In this document: in pieces, positions 36,431 to 48,480 of the stretch | How positions within the stretch are numbered: the stretch's first letter is position 1 | Layout of the letters: every line of letters begins with the position of its first letter | Assembly (NCBI RefSeq): GCF_027580225.2 | Contig: NC_073341.2 | Coordinates: 15,994,501-16,058,500, forward strand | Direction: 5' to 3' | Length of the DNA stretch: 64,000 nucleotides | Origin: Misgurnus anguillicaudatus | Lineage: Eukaryota; Chordata; Actinopteri; Cypriniformes; Cobitidae | Notes under the pieces: model-generated | The model's input: the letters and a program-made list of their open reading frames with translations, nothing else | Told to the model about the DNA's origin: nothing | The model's database searches: none | Made by a program: the position numbers and the translations under genes

Positions 36431-37592
36431 TTTATTGATGAAAACACTTCCAGTCTAGGTGAAATGTATTTTGCATTAGTGGATTGATGTACATATGCAA
36501 TACTGACTAAATGACATTTTTCCAGAAGTTCAGATGTTCGTGAAAACATATATACATATTTACAATTTCCAAATAAGTGAGTGATTATGACATATCAGAC
36601 ATACATTGTAAATCGACATATATGAGCACTTTATGTGTGATTATCTGAGGAACTCATGTGGCGGAAGTGTAACGTTAAACAAAATAGGAGAAGGGAAAAG
36701 TGTTCACATTGATTTTGAATGTGGCACTACTGTTGGTGCCAGATGGTATTTTTCCCAGGATTTTTACACACAACAATGATTAAAGTGAAAACACCCAGCG
36801 AGCACGAGTTTTGTCAATGCAAATGCCTTTTTGATAAAGAATTTGGAGACGAGAAAAGCCAGATTGCTTTGAGCTGACAGAAAGACTACTGTAGCTATCT
36901 GTACAGCAGAAAAAGTTGGGTTTTACTTCAGTCGGCCAAGAACAGACAGTTGAACCTACAATAGAAACATCATCTTACTGGACAGTTGAAAATTAGAAAC
37001 ATGTATATCAATTTCTGCTAAGGGGCACACAGCCTTTAAGGTCATATTTTAGCAGCAACATCATGAATCAATGTGCCCAAATGTGTGGTTTAATAGTGTG
37101 CAGAATGTTTTCCCAGCACACTTTGAGATATCAATCAATCATTGTTTAAATGCCACCTCTTGAGCGGTGTTGCTGACCATGTGCATTCCTTCGCAGCAAA
37201 CAATAGCCGTCATTTCACCGACTTGAAATAGTCCAGAGTATCCCACTACTAGCCAAAATAAACTTGAATTCAAAATCAAAAATAACTTGCAAGATGATAT
37301 TCCATCATGTAAGCAAAAAAGCAAGGTCTTGAACTGGCTAAAGTTTAAAGTGGCCTTCACAGTCACTGGATCTGCATGAATGGAAATTATATTATCTTGT
37401 CAAAGGGGACTGGAATCTTGAGGGAATGTGACTCGGAGTAAAGGGATTATTCTTCTTACTGTATGATAAAGTGCTCAATAAGTGGATTTCCTTCCAGTTA
37501 ATGCGAACCATTAGATGATGCAGTAGTGTTTTTTTGTAAGTGTAACACAGTCTGTTTGTTGTTTATGGTGTCCAAAAGAGGCATCGGTTCTG
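36431..37592 (-). other. Probable 3' UTR of csf1
   Basis: Non-repetitive sequence downstream (on the minus strand) of the stop at 37593-37595. The minus strand has AATAAA at 36431-36436 (TTTATT on the plus strand). The extent is inference. Confidence 0.4.
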
Positions 37593-40500
37593 TTAGAGAT
37601 TGGTGGAGAGGTGCGAGCCAAAGTTGCTTTGATGATTGGACATCTGACCTAAATGAAATATAAGATGTTAGCATTTGAACACACACATTCTTGTGTTTGC
37701 ATGCTGAGCATGACCTATCTCACATGTGTGCACTGAAACCCTTAAAGAAATGCAGTTTTTGTGTTTGAGGCTCCTGCGGCAAGCATCCAAAAATGCAAGA
37801 AATCCGTATGAAAGACCACATATGTCTTCTGAAGTCATTCAATCACTTCATGTGAGAAAAATACTGAAATTTAAGCTGGTATTTGTAAACAAATCTTTAT
37901 TTTTTAACAAACTGCAAAAAATAATAAACTATCTGTGTATAGAGTGCGCAATTTTTCCATTAAAATAAAATGGCACACTGTAAAAAGTGAAACTTTAACT
38001 GATAACACCTAAAAAAATATGTTTTTTTAACAAAATTTTTGTGAAAAGGCTTACATTTTTAGGTGTTACAGTGTATGACATGAGAGTAAACATAAAAAAA
38101 AAATTATAACGTAAATTCTTCCTTTAAGGTCCCAACCAGGTGCCAAAAACAATATCTGAAGTTATTCAAAATATTAAGTCATATACCCTAAAAACCCCCA
38201 TTAAAATCATTGAACACATCCCACACATGTGCTAGTCAACTGCAGATTGAAAATCTTTGCTTAAGGATTGACAATTTAGGAGAAATGGAATAATACTAAT
38301 TCTTCAGTGCTATAGGCGGAAAGGCATTGTGCTTTACTTTGGATTGTTAGTCCACTTTCTGAGTATGGAGCTTTCAACACCTCATGGATCAAAAACATAC
38401 AGAAGTGCGAAACTGTCAGAGCCAAAACAGAAGCTGCGTTTGTGTTTTTAAAAGCTCTTGGGTCACGCAGTAACTCAACACCTGAGTCAACATAGTCTTT
38501 ACGAAACTAAAAGTATAATTATTTAGAAAAGTAATGAAATTATTATTTATTGTAATACAGAAATGCTCTAACGTTTAATGTGTAGATGAAATCAAGCTCT
38601 TAAAAAACATAGGATTTTAGTAAATACTTACATTCTTGCTCCTGTGTATCAAAATTTTCAACAACTTGTAATCTATAAAAAAATATAATTTTTATGAACT
38701 AGTGGAACAATAATTAGGTCATGTGTGTAAAAAGAATGCAAAAACATATGTTAAAAATAGCATGCTTGTGAAGTATTTAAAATGTGAATCAAATTTACCC
38801 CCAGTCTGCGGATAAAGCTCTGTGAAGTTGATGTTGCAGTTTCTGTTGGAGAGGTAAGAATCGGAATAAAATGACATGCATGACTTAAAAAAAAACGTAC
38901 ACATACAATCTTTTTTTATAAATAAGCCACTAACAAATCTTGGTCCTAAAAAGTGTGCAGTGCTGTAGGTCTGCTGTAGGATTAGGAATCTCTGTACTAT
39001 AAGCGTCTAATTTTAAGCCTTAAAGCAACACTATGTTGTTTTTTTACCTTTAAACAATGTCTCTAAACTTATTTCAGTGATATAACAACTTTTAACTGGA
39101 CAAATTGTACTGTTGTTGCAACCTAAGCAGCCTCCTAGCTGCTACAAGCACACTCAAAGTGGCGGTGGAGGGTAGGAAACACAGCCCCGCCCCTCCCCCT
39201 GCCTGCAGAAGAGTGTCTGATACCAGGCATTGTTGCGCTTTTCAACCACATGGGGGAGCTGTAAGTCATTTTTACATGGAAACTACATAGTGTTGCTTTA
39301 AGATCTGATAAGTTCAATGTTCTTAATAAATTTCAAATTGAATTTTTATGCTGTGGCGGCTCGTGACTGCTCTTTCGAGGGGCACAAATTCAAAATATGT
39401 GTTCGGAGTGTCATGTGAACCATGTGCATCACGTGTTTAGTCAAAATAAGTGCCTGCTGCACACGCGTGAAAACCGTTTATGATAAAAGAGACGCTCATG
39501 TTCACAAAATACACGCAAGACACTCTCTTAAACTTTGATTACACATTATGCGAGTATCTGGCCAACGCGAGCGTCTCATTTATCATAAACCCTTTAGACG
39601 CGTCTGCAGCAGGCACTTATTTTGACAAGACACGTGATGAACACGGGTTCACTCGACGCGCAAACATATTTTGAAATGACGAACGACACACACATGACGG
39701 GCTACATACATGTTGTGACGAACTTTGCATCGAGCTCCTTCAAAAAAAGTAGTCACGGGCCTCCACTGTTTATATGGTTACTAAACAGATAAGGTAGTAT
39801 CTTTATAAATATCTTATATAAATAAAGTTAAAATTCAAAGTGATATATGAGGCCCAACACTGTTCAAACTAAAAACCAGTATAAAAGAGTGAGTTATGGT
39901 GGCAATAGTACGAAACAATTTCATGACAATTCGTACTAATTCGTATGAATTAATACAACCAACTTTTAGTACGTTTAGCTTTCGTAAGTTAAGGCGGGGT
40001 ATCATTATTGTTTTTCTCCTATTCATTTTGTATGAATTAGCCAATAGTATCACTCAGTTTGGTTGCTTTCTATGAAGAGGGACTTAGAAATTACCAATTT
40101 TAGTTTATTGAAAACTGAAGCCTGGGTGGTGATACCAAACACGTGAGTAAACACATCGTAGTGAATGCTTTTCAGTGAACCAGCTTAATCCTATTAAGAA
40201 TCTACAATGGTCTGATTCATCTCGTCCGGACAACTGAAAGAGTCAAAATCAAAGCATGTGTAGGACTGTTGCATTTTTGTCAAAAAGACTTTAAGATGCA
40301 GTATGTGACTCTGCGAATGACTAAACATAGCATTTAAACACAACATATTCGTTTATTTTCTATTTGAGTTAAAATAAATTTAAGTAAGCTTTTAGTTAAG
40401 CTTATATGCTTTTTGTAAAATGTGTTACGCATGTGCACCGCAGTATATGCATAATACCATATACATCATTACAAATCAATACCAGACTGATGTGAAACAT

Positions 40501-43500
40501 ATAACGCTGGCTCAACATCTTTTTTTAACATCAAGCACTATGCTGAATAATGCCAAGCCTTTCAAAGAGTCTTTATATGCCAACAAAATTTGCACATTTG
40601 CAACTGCCCACTATAAATATATATATATATTGTCTGAAGCCAGTTTGATAGTGTGAACTCATTGCATTGTTAGACTTTATAAGGTAACCACATGCTAAAA
40701 AATGCTGGCTTATTTGTAATCCAAAATGCTGGGTTGTTTTAACCCATTGTTGGGACAAATATGAACATTTCTGGGTTATGTAACCCAAAAGTTGGGTTAT
40801 AACCAAGCATTTTTTTAGAGTGCATGCTTAACATCATGTGCATTTAAACGTCTAAAATAAGTCTTGGACCTGAAGCAACATGCCCATATGGCACTTTATG
40901 GCGGGAAGGAATACCTTTCTCTTCAGGAGGCAGTAGACAGTGAGAAGGATGAAAAATCCGCCACAGATGGAGACCAGAATGAACCCCAGCCTGTAGAAAT
41001 CATCGCTTACGGACCCCCGAGGAGCTTGTCTGGATAACCCCACCGCCGTCTCTTTCAAAGAAAAAGCATGTGGCTTTAATCAATGGTGTAGGGTTGCGGG
41101 TCCATATGTGTATGTATACCGTGTGTATGTGTTTCACCTGTGCCAGTGGTGAGCTGGGATACAGTAGAGGGCATAATGGAGCTGTACTCATGCATAATGC
41201 TGCCGTATTCGTGCCCGCAGGTCCAGTTTATAGATGTGTTGGAGGTTGTGATGAGATGCAGGTATAGAGACAGAACCTCCTCCACTCTTAAAAGCGCCTG
41301 GACAGGAGACTCTTTGTACTGCTTCTCAAATGCCACCGGGATCTCCTCCAGAGCGTGAGAACAAATTAAAAACAGAGACAGAGAAGAAAAAATATTGACA
41401 GACAGAGATCAAATGATTTATTTTTAGATCTTAAAGATTATTTGTTTCTCATTAAGATGTTTTACACTTTAAAGTAATTTACTGTCTGCTCGCATTAAAT
41501 TAACTCTAAAATGACAGTCGCCTAATAAAAACGTGGGTGGTTGACTCACGGGGGCCCGAGATTTTTAGATCACATGGCCAAATGAATATGCTACTACTTG
41601 TAAGTACCCACTAGACCTGATCTCCTCAATAGGTCATCAAGTACATCATACAAAAAATATTATTGCCTATCTTGTTAAGTAGCTTTTTTGCAAATCAAAA
41701 GATTTTTGTTGCACACCATATTTGACGTTTCGGTATCGTATGAATTTGTGTTAAGTGAGTTATAGCTACAAAAATGTGCAAAAAGCTTACAAAAACATAT
41801 GAAAGAGATCATGAACCAAATGTGTATGAATTCCAATAAGATTGTGTTGGAATAACGTGGCTATATATAGATATGTGTGTCACCGTTAATAAATCCCTAA
41901 AGCAGCTCCTATGGTATAAAAGAATAGCAAGTACGTTCAAAGCAGGTAGTGAGAGTTTACCTGCCTTTTTACATTAGACTTTTGAAAAAGTAAAAGCACT
42001 TTTACTCGAAGCCTGTTTCTCATGGGCGACTGATGTCTGACTCCAGCTGCCAGATGATCAAGATCTCAAGCTGAGTTTTAAGAAATATATTTTCAATAAA
42101 ATGACTACAGATGTGCCAGGCCTGTTTGCAATTCAATTAGCATTGCTTTCCAGCATACAACAATGCTTAAAGGAGCTGTTTGTAATCTTTTTGACTGTGC
42201 TAAATTTAAAAAAATACTATAAAGTATAATCATAGATATTTATACACAACAAAAATACGCTGTTAAATGTACATGTAAATGTAAATGATCCTGCCCACTG
42301 CCAATTTACCCAATAGTAACGGCTCGGTTGCTAGTTTTTATGAATGCTTAAAGAAAGACCAACAGCGTTTTTCAATATTTTACTATGTTCTTACCTCATC
42401 ATGAATTAAAACATATATTTTTTCAATGCGTGCACTTTTAATCTTTTTGCAGTGCTTCTTGAACGTGTTAGCATTTAGCCTGGCTCCATTCATTCCTATG
42501 GCTCCAAACAAAAGTTTTATTTTGTGCCACCACACTTACTCGTGTACCTACTCATGTAACAGTCTTTAAATATGGAAACATGGAAGTGTTTGGTGGCTTC
42601 TAAATTTATCCCTGTTTGGATCCTAAGGAATGAATGGGGCTAGGCTAAATGCTAACACATTCACGACGCGCTGTACAAAGATTAAAAGTGCACGCATTAA
42701 TAACAAGATATGTATCAATTCATCTAAGTTGCGGTAAGAACATAAAATATTGAAAAACGGTGATGTCTTCCTTTAAAGGGAACATTTCCCAAGGCTTTTT
42801 TTAAAATGTCAAATAACTTTTTGGTGTCCCCAGAGTACATATTTGAAGTTTTAGCTCAAAATACCATATACATAATTTATTGCCACTATTGTAGGTGTGA
42901 GCAAAAATGTCGTTTAAGGGTGTGTCGTTATAAATGCAAATTAGCTGATCTCTTCACTTAATGCCAGTGCTGTTGTTGGATAGTGCAGATTAAGGGGCGG
43001 TATTATCGCGTTTTGACATCACAAGTGGAGTCAAATTTTAATTACCTATTTTTTCACATGCTTGTAGAGAATGGTTTAACAAAACTGGGTTGATCTTTTT
43101 CACATTTTCTAGGTTGATAAAAGCACTGGGGACCCAATTATAGCACTTACACAAAAGTAAAATTTTCATGATATGTCCCCTTTAAGAGTGTAATGACCAG
43201 ATAACTTGGACCTGCATGCAATCAGCTATCAGGTTTTTATGTTATATCTCCTTTAAATAAGACTGTAATGGACCATAAATGTGACCTCTGGTGGATGAAA
43301 CCTACAAAATGAGCCACAGATTAAGTTATAAAAATCCACACAAGCGGGTTTGTAATTTCCAGACAACAAAAAATACTGCAAACGTAAAACTGAGCAGATA
43401 AACTTAGATATTCCATTATCAGTTCCTGATCTGCTCCTGTCTGGCAACTCAAGAGGGGGCAAGGATAAAACATCTCCAATATTTAGACTGTGGTACCAAG

Positions 43501-46500
43501 TTCAGTCGCTATATGTCAGTGTTACAGACAGGTCCTTTAAAGACAAACATGTAAACATGTCTTAATATGCATGTTTAGCCTCACAATATTGCAAGCACTT
43601 GATTTGTTGGATTTGTTGGAGGTCTGTCGCTTTAAAGGTGACAGCGGAAAAGTACAGATTTGATCAGACTGATCTCATGGGAAGTTGTGTTATAGTCAAA
43701 TTCAGTTAAATTATTTTCGTCCATGGCACAACTTTCTTTTTCATGTGTATTGTTTTTTTTTTTTTTTCTTACCATTGTCGCTTGGGGTTGGGGTTAGAAT
43801 CACTTTTTGTTAAATTTGTAGACATCCTAACCCAAACCCCAACTCTAACTCAAACTCCAAGCGACAATGATTTAAAAATAGGAAAAACAATGAGAAAAAT
43901 ATAGCTGCAAGCAGCGAAACCCCACATTTTAGACAAACGGGGGCGCTAGTGAGCCACTAAATAGACACGCCTTAGTCTGACCTGTTTGTCTACAATTAAC
44001 AGTCGACAACTCTGATGTGTGTGCCAAATTTGAAGTTAATCTAAGCACGCCTAGAACCTTAAAAATGCCTGAAATAAGTTTGACACGTTGCCATGGGAAC
44101 AGCGTTCGAGATATCAAATATTCCTTCGCAATTTAGCATCTACAATGTCTCACCATCATGTTGACCACGTTTGTTGCCAATCGCATGAATCCTATAGGAG
44201 AAGTATTTAAAAGTTCACAGCATGTTACTGTCAGTCTTAAATATGTGTAAAAATTAAAGTAAAGTTTGACACGTTGCCATGGGAACAGCATTCGAGAAAT
44301 CAAAAATCCCTTCGCAATTTATCATCTATCCTGTCTCGGGATCATGTTGACCACTTCTGGAGTCAATCACATTATTTTCTTAGGAAGAGTATTTAAAAGT
44401 TCTCTGCATGCAACTGAAAGGCTTAAATATGCCTTTAAAATGAAAGTAAAATTTGACTCGTTGACATGGGAACAGAGTTCAAGATATCAAAAATCTCTTT
44501 GCAATTTATCATCTACAATGTCTCGGCATCATGTTGACCAATCGCATGAAAATCCTAGAAGGAGAATTTAAAAGAACATCACATGGAATTGTCAAAAAAA
44601 CCACCTTTGTGAATGACACACTTCCTGGCGCCTGGTGGTGGCGCTATACCCGAAGTTCACAATAGGCACATCGATGCGATTGGAATCTTCAGACGAACAA
44701 ACACCCCGCATGGCATCACAATAAGACATTTTTTACCTTAGATATTAGACACTTCCTATTTCTCTAATTTCGCCATGAATTTGTTGCCTCGCCATGGCAG
44801 CACCGTTCAAGATATCAAAAATCCTTTCGCAATTTAGCAAGTACAATGTCTCGGCATTATGATCACCACGTTTGGTGTCATTTGTATGAATCCCCTAGGA
44901 GGAGTATTTAAAAGTTCACTGCATGCATTTTTAAACAATCCAAAATGGCCGACTTCCTGTTGGGCGGAGCTAATAGGTTTGAGTGCGAAAGTTGTTCAGG
45001 TCGGTGAGATCAATATGCGTACCAACTTTTGCACATGTGCGTACATGTTTGCCCGATCTGTGCACCAATGGGTTTTTTTGCATTACAGGGGCGCTACAGA
45101 GCTCCCTTGCCACGCCCATGTTCCAGCCTTTGCCCGATCGCAATGACAGACGACTTTTCCTTGAGATCATGTTGGATTTGATATAGTGCATAAACCAATC
45201 TGAGTGATGTTTCTGGAAAAACTTGATCATAGAGGAGATCAGTTTTTGCCTTTTATATCATAATACAGTGATCCATTGAAAGCAAAATATTTTAGTTATG
45301 AAATCTGGGCACTTAAAATCTGTATATCTTTAAAAAAAAAAAATCTGTATATATTGATTCACATCATAAATTCATATGAACTAGCCATCTCATATACTTA
45401 ATACGAATTCCTCTCAGGATCCTTACTAAAAAAATTACTTGAATTTTTTAATTTTGTCCACATGATCAAAATATACAAGTGTGACTTAATGTTATGCATC
45501 GATCACATACTCAAAGTGTGCACACACCTCCAGTTCCTCATTTAGTGAAGGTATACAGTGATGGGAGTAGATGTTCAGAATAAGGTTTTGGATGGAAACC
45601 ACTGCCAGAGCACTTCCTGATCCTTGCATGTATGTGAAGTGGACATTTAATAGTTCAAGAGCCCTCGGCAGCGAGGCTTTCACATAGCACACCACACTCT
45701 GAAAAACACACAAATACGACCGAAAAGAAACTAAATCAGGTTTTGAAGTAAAAGAAATCTGCTTCAGACAGTTTGAGACCCTAAAGCGAAGTCTGAAAAA
45801 ATTTATGTTAAACCAGGAATTCAAACATCAAGCCACAAAGAAAAATTAAGCCTTGTGTCATTTCACATAATTCAAAGCATGGCTGCAACATTTCCAAGGA
45901 CAGATTTCTACCAGAAGACATGCGTTTCAAAAAGCCATGACGGAGACTTTTACAGGGGAAATCTATTTTTAAAACCTTCATTTTAAAATGCAACATGTCA
46001 TTGTATAGAGACTATTTAAATAAAGTTTAATGGCATACTTACCAAGTGTTTTCTCTCAATGAACGTATATGCGATTGAACAGCTGGTCCGCAGCTGGTTA
46101 TTGATCTGAAGATTAATAAAACATTAGATGAAAAGTTAGAAGGCATCAGACCTCTTGTATCCAAAACACATCAAAGTCAATGGAAATCTGTGGTTGTGGT
46201 TTGGAATGTGCTAGCTGGTTTCTTTTTGGTCCAAGCTGGTCCACCTTGAGAGGTTATGACCAAGTTCTTCAAGGTCCAAGATATTCTACATGCTTGGACC
46301 AGCTACAGAACACTCATTTAAATAAAAGGTTTATTGCCATGCTGTATGGTTCCATAAAGAACCTGTAACATCCACAGAAACTTTCAGTTGAACAAAATGG
46401 TTCTTTTAAGAACCTATGACTGAAAGGTTCTTTGGTTAACCAAAAATGGTTCTTTTATGGCATCGCTGCTGAGAATCCTTTATTTTTAAAGGAGACATTT

Positions 46501-47666
46501 CACAAGACTTTTTAAAGAAGGTAAATCTTTGGTGTCCCCAGAGTACATATTTGAAGTTTTAGCTTAAAATACAATATAGATCACTTATCATAACATGTTA
46601 AAATGTTATTTGTAGGTTGTGAGCAAATGTGTGCCGTTTTTGGGTGTGTCCTTTAAAATGCAAATTAGCTAATGAAATGCAAACACTAATCACTGCATCA
46701 TTACTGCACTGAATAAGATTAAGGGGTGGTATTATCCCCTTCTGACATCACAAAGGGAGCCAAATTTCAATAACCTATTTTTTTACATGCTTGCAGAGAA
46801 TGATTTACCAAAACTAAGTTACCGGGTTGTATTTATCACATTTTCTAGCTTGATAGAAGCATTGGGGATATAGCACTTAAACAAAAGCAGAATTTTCATG
46901 ATATGTCCCCTTTAAGAGTGTAATGACCAGCAAACTTGGACCTGCAACCAGCTACCATGTTCACAAACTTAGCTTACTGAAATCATAGGATGAGTCTGTT
47001 AAGGTTGTAACTTCATTAATGGGTTCGATCTGTTTCCTCACCATGTGTTTCAGTTGAAGGATGTGGTCCGTGGTTATGGCATGCTTGCAAGGACCAGGGA
47101 TGTCCATCATAGAAAAATGAACACACAGCAGCATAAGAGCACAAACAATCTTTCCCTGGTGACAGAAATGAGAAAAAAACACACACATAGTAATATAGTA
47201 CCATATGTTACTATAAATATTGACATATAGGCTACTGTATATTGGCCTGTTTAGCTTTATCACGCGATTGGGAAGGTTTTTGCAGGTTGGACTCAATTCT
47301 GGAAAACCAGTATGAGGAATTACATTTTTTTTCACCAGGTATGTCACTGGCAAACCTCCACACAGACCTGCTGTTTTTATATTATGCATCTGGTCTATGC
47401 CCTACCCTCATATTTGAGATAAACATCAGAACAAATCATCTGCAACATATCAGTTCTGGGTTTAATTACACAACCAGCACAATATACATTTGTATATTTT
47501 GTGTTATTAAAGGATTTTATTAATTATTTGGGTTTAATAAAATCTTGGTGGTATTAAATGAAACTTTCTGTTATTCTGCAGAAAGTGATTTTTTATTACA
47601 TGTTATTGACTGTATTGAGATTATTATTATTATTATTATTATTAATATTTAGTGAAGGCCATGTAA

Positions 47667-47747
<81 letters not shown>

Positions 47748-48179
47748 GCATTATAGCATATTTCATTGTTCTCATTAAAGACTATAATACTAAAACATGC
47801 TTTATTTAATTTATTGAGATTTAAATTAATATGAACCACATGTCTCACCATCTTACATGGAAATGGGCCTTACAGAGAAAAAATATATTTTTGATAGTGT
47901 TACATATAGAATCTGCAATAAGAATAACAATAAAAAGTCATTGAAGGCATGTCATGATATTTCTGGGGCAGAAAAATGAAACAAGCTCAATCACTCCAAA
48001 ATAATCTCAACATTTCAATTAAATACCATATAATACATTTTAGAGCTCATTTTCAGGATCAAGGTAATAACAGAGCCCCTTACCTCACTAAACAAAAACC
48101 CTATAGGGAAAGTTTCAGTGAAGACCATTTTTGATAAGCCTACCTTGGTTTTATAGTGAAGAGACGTGGTGTTGGTCAT
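37593..48179 (-). CDS. csf1: Macrophage colony-stimulating factor 1 (M-CSF), compact membrane-anchored form
   Basis: Complete minus-strand gene; exons 48144-48179, 47042-47155, 46043-46105, 45528-45698, 41138-41345, 40915-41051, 38799-38842, 38632-38672, 37593-37648, in phase for about 289 residues. CSF1 is the four-helix cytokine that binds CSF1R and drives macrophage, osteoclast and (in fish) pigment-cell development. A signal peptide (VCALMLLCVHF) leads to the mature start DIPGPCKHAITTDHIL. Cysteines match human Cys7, Cys31, Cys48, Cys90 and Cys139 (in PGPC, RTSC, VVCYVK, HHC, NWTC). The exon after a 4.2-kb intron ends the cytokine domain; a short stalk, one membrane helix (FILVSICGGFFILLTVYCLL) and a small tail follow. 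The long stalk of mammalian CSF1 is absent, as in the shorter of the two teleost forms, so csf1b is possible. The first codon (M-T-N-T-T-S) is the only in-frame ATG before the signal. The last three exons are less certain than the first six. Confidence 0.9.
37977..38074. repeat. Small hairpin MITE in csf1 intron
   Basis: ACACTGTAAAAAGTG and TGTTACAGTGT are inverted ends with AACACCTAAAAA / TTTTTAGGTGTT mirrored inside. Confidence 0.6.
39021..39301. mobile_element. MITE, AAAGCAACACTATG family, copy 2 (full length)
   Basis: Same ends as 6401-6626, but it keeps the central GC-rich block that copy 1 lacks. It sits in a csf1 intron. Confidence 0.8.
39352..39765. mobile_element. DNA element with GTGGCGGCTCGTGACT ends, uninterrupted copy
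   Basis: The left GTGGCGGCTCGTGACT and the right AGTCACGGGCCTCCAC are inverted. The body (about 414 bp) has two inverted halves sharing GATAAAAGAGACGC / GCGTCTCATTTATC. It is the sister of the element split at 11870-13060 and shows the TTAA target unoccupied near 39530. Confidence 0.75.
40695..40824. repeat. Short MITE with GGGTTNNNNAACCC motifs
   Basis: CTAAAAAATGCTGG at the left and AAGCATTTTTTTAG at the right are inverted. TGGGTTGTTTTAACCCA and GGGTTATGTAACCC lie inside. It is in a csf1 intron. Confidence 0.6.
42355..42778. mobile_element. Foldback MITE in csf1 intron 4
   Basis: CGTTTTTCAATATTTTA and TAAAATATTGAAAAACG-like ends are inverted, as are GCGTGCACTTTTAATC / GATTAAAAGTGCACGC and GCATTTAGCC / GGCTAAATGC. 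Non-coding. Confidence 0.7.
42774..43188. mobile_element. TTAA-type MITE, AAAGGGGACAT family, copy 3
   Basis: It starts TTTAAAGGGAACATTTCCC and ends GATATGTCCCCTTTAA. The inner TTGGATAGTGCAGATTAAGG is shared with the other copies. It lies in csf1 intron 4, and the next 40-50 bp on the right are also shared with copy 4. Confidence 0.75.
43774..43869. repeat. Imperfect palindrome with telomere-like G-rich arm
   Basis: TTGTCGCTTGGGGTTGGGG on the left pairs with CCCCAACTC...AAGCGACAA on the right, about 96 bp overall. TTGGGGTTGGGGTTAG resembles telomeric repeats. Confidence 0.7.
43905..45130. repeat. Interspersed repeat with internal tandem units of about 187 bp
   Basis: It starts near AGCTGCAAGCAGCGAAACC. 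Units beginning GTTTGACACGTTGCCATGGG start at about 44078, 44264 and 44451, with a diverged fourth at about 44778. Each carries TTCGCAATTTA and CATGTTGACCA. The open frames are not protein-like. It is in csf1 intron 4. Confidence 0.65.
46489..46916. mobile_element. TTAA-type MITE, AAAGGGGACAT family, copy 4
   Basis: It starts TTTAAAGGAGACATTTCAC and ends GATATGTCCCCTTTAAG. It lies between csf1 exons 2 and 3, in the same orientation as copy 3. Confidence 0.72.
47618..47744. repeat. (ATT)n and long (AT)n microsatellites in csf1 intron 1
   Basis: ATT triplets run at 47618-47645 and an uninterrupted AT dinucleotide array at about 47676-47744. Open frames reading Ile-Tyr repeats here are artefacts. 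Confidence 0.95.
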
Positions 48180-48480
48180 CTGGCTCACAGATCCAGCAGG
48201 AGAAGATTATAATCCTCAATTAGTCGCATTTGAGCAGATCAATAGTGTACAGAGTTAAGGTTGAAAGCTCATAACTAAATTAATCAACTGTCTAAGTAAA
48301 ACAGCTCGAACCCCGAAATTGAAATTCCTGTGCACATTCTTGTTTCAAGGGACCTAATGATTAAACAACCCCTGTCTACTGAAGTTTCTCACAGGATCTC
48401 TCTCCACCCCTCCTCGTCTTTTTCATTAAATTCTTCTCCGCCTTTTTAAGCCCACACCTCTCTCTTCCTCACTTGCTGTT
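48180..48480 (-). promoter_or_regulatory. Candidate csf1 promoter and 5' UTR
   Basis: Upstream of the csf1 ATG on the minus strand, CTTAAAAAGG at 48441-48450 is TATA-like and GAGGAAGAGAG just above it is an ETS/PU.1-like site. Purine-rich blocks continue to 48400. Spacing to the ATG is about 265 bp. Motif reading only; weak. Confidence 0.3.

Noticed and set aside
46961..47041. Extending csf1 exon 2 through VRKQIEPINEV
   Set aside because: The ATG|GTGAGG donor at 47041 ends the exon; joining to 46105 gives LKHMINNQLRTSC, which fits the cytokine helix.
47558..47851. Ile-Tyr repeat proteins on both strands
   Set aside because: Translation of an AT dinucleotide microsatellite in csf1 intron 1.
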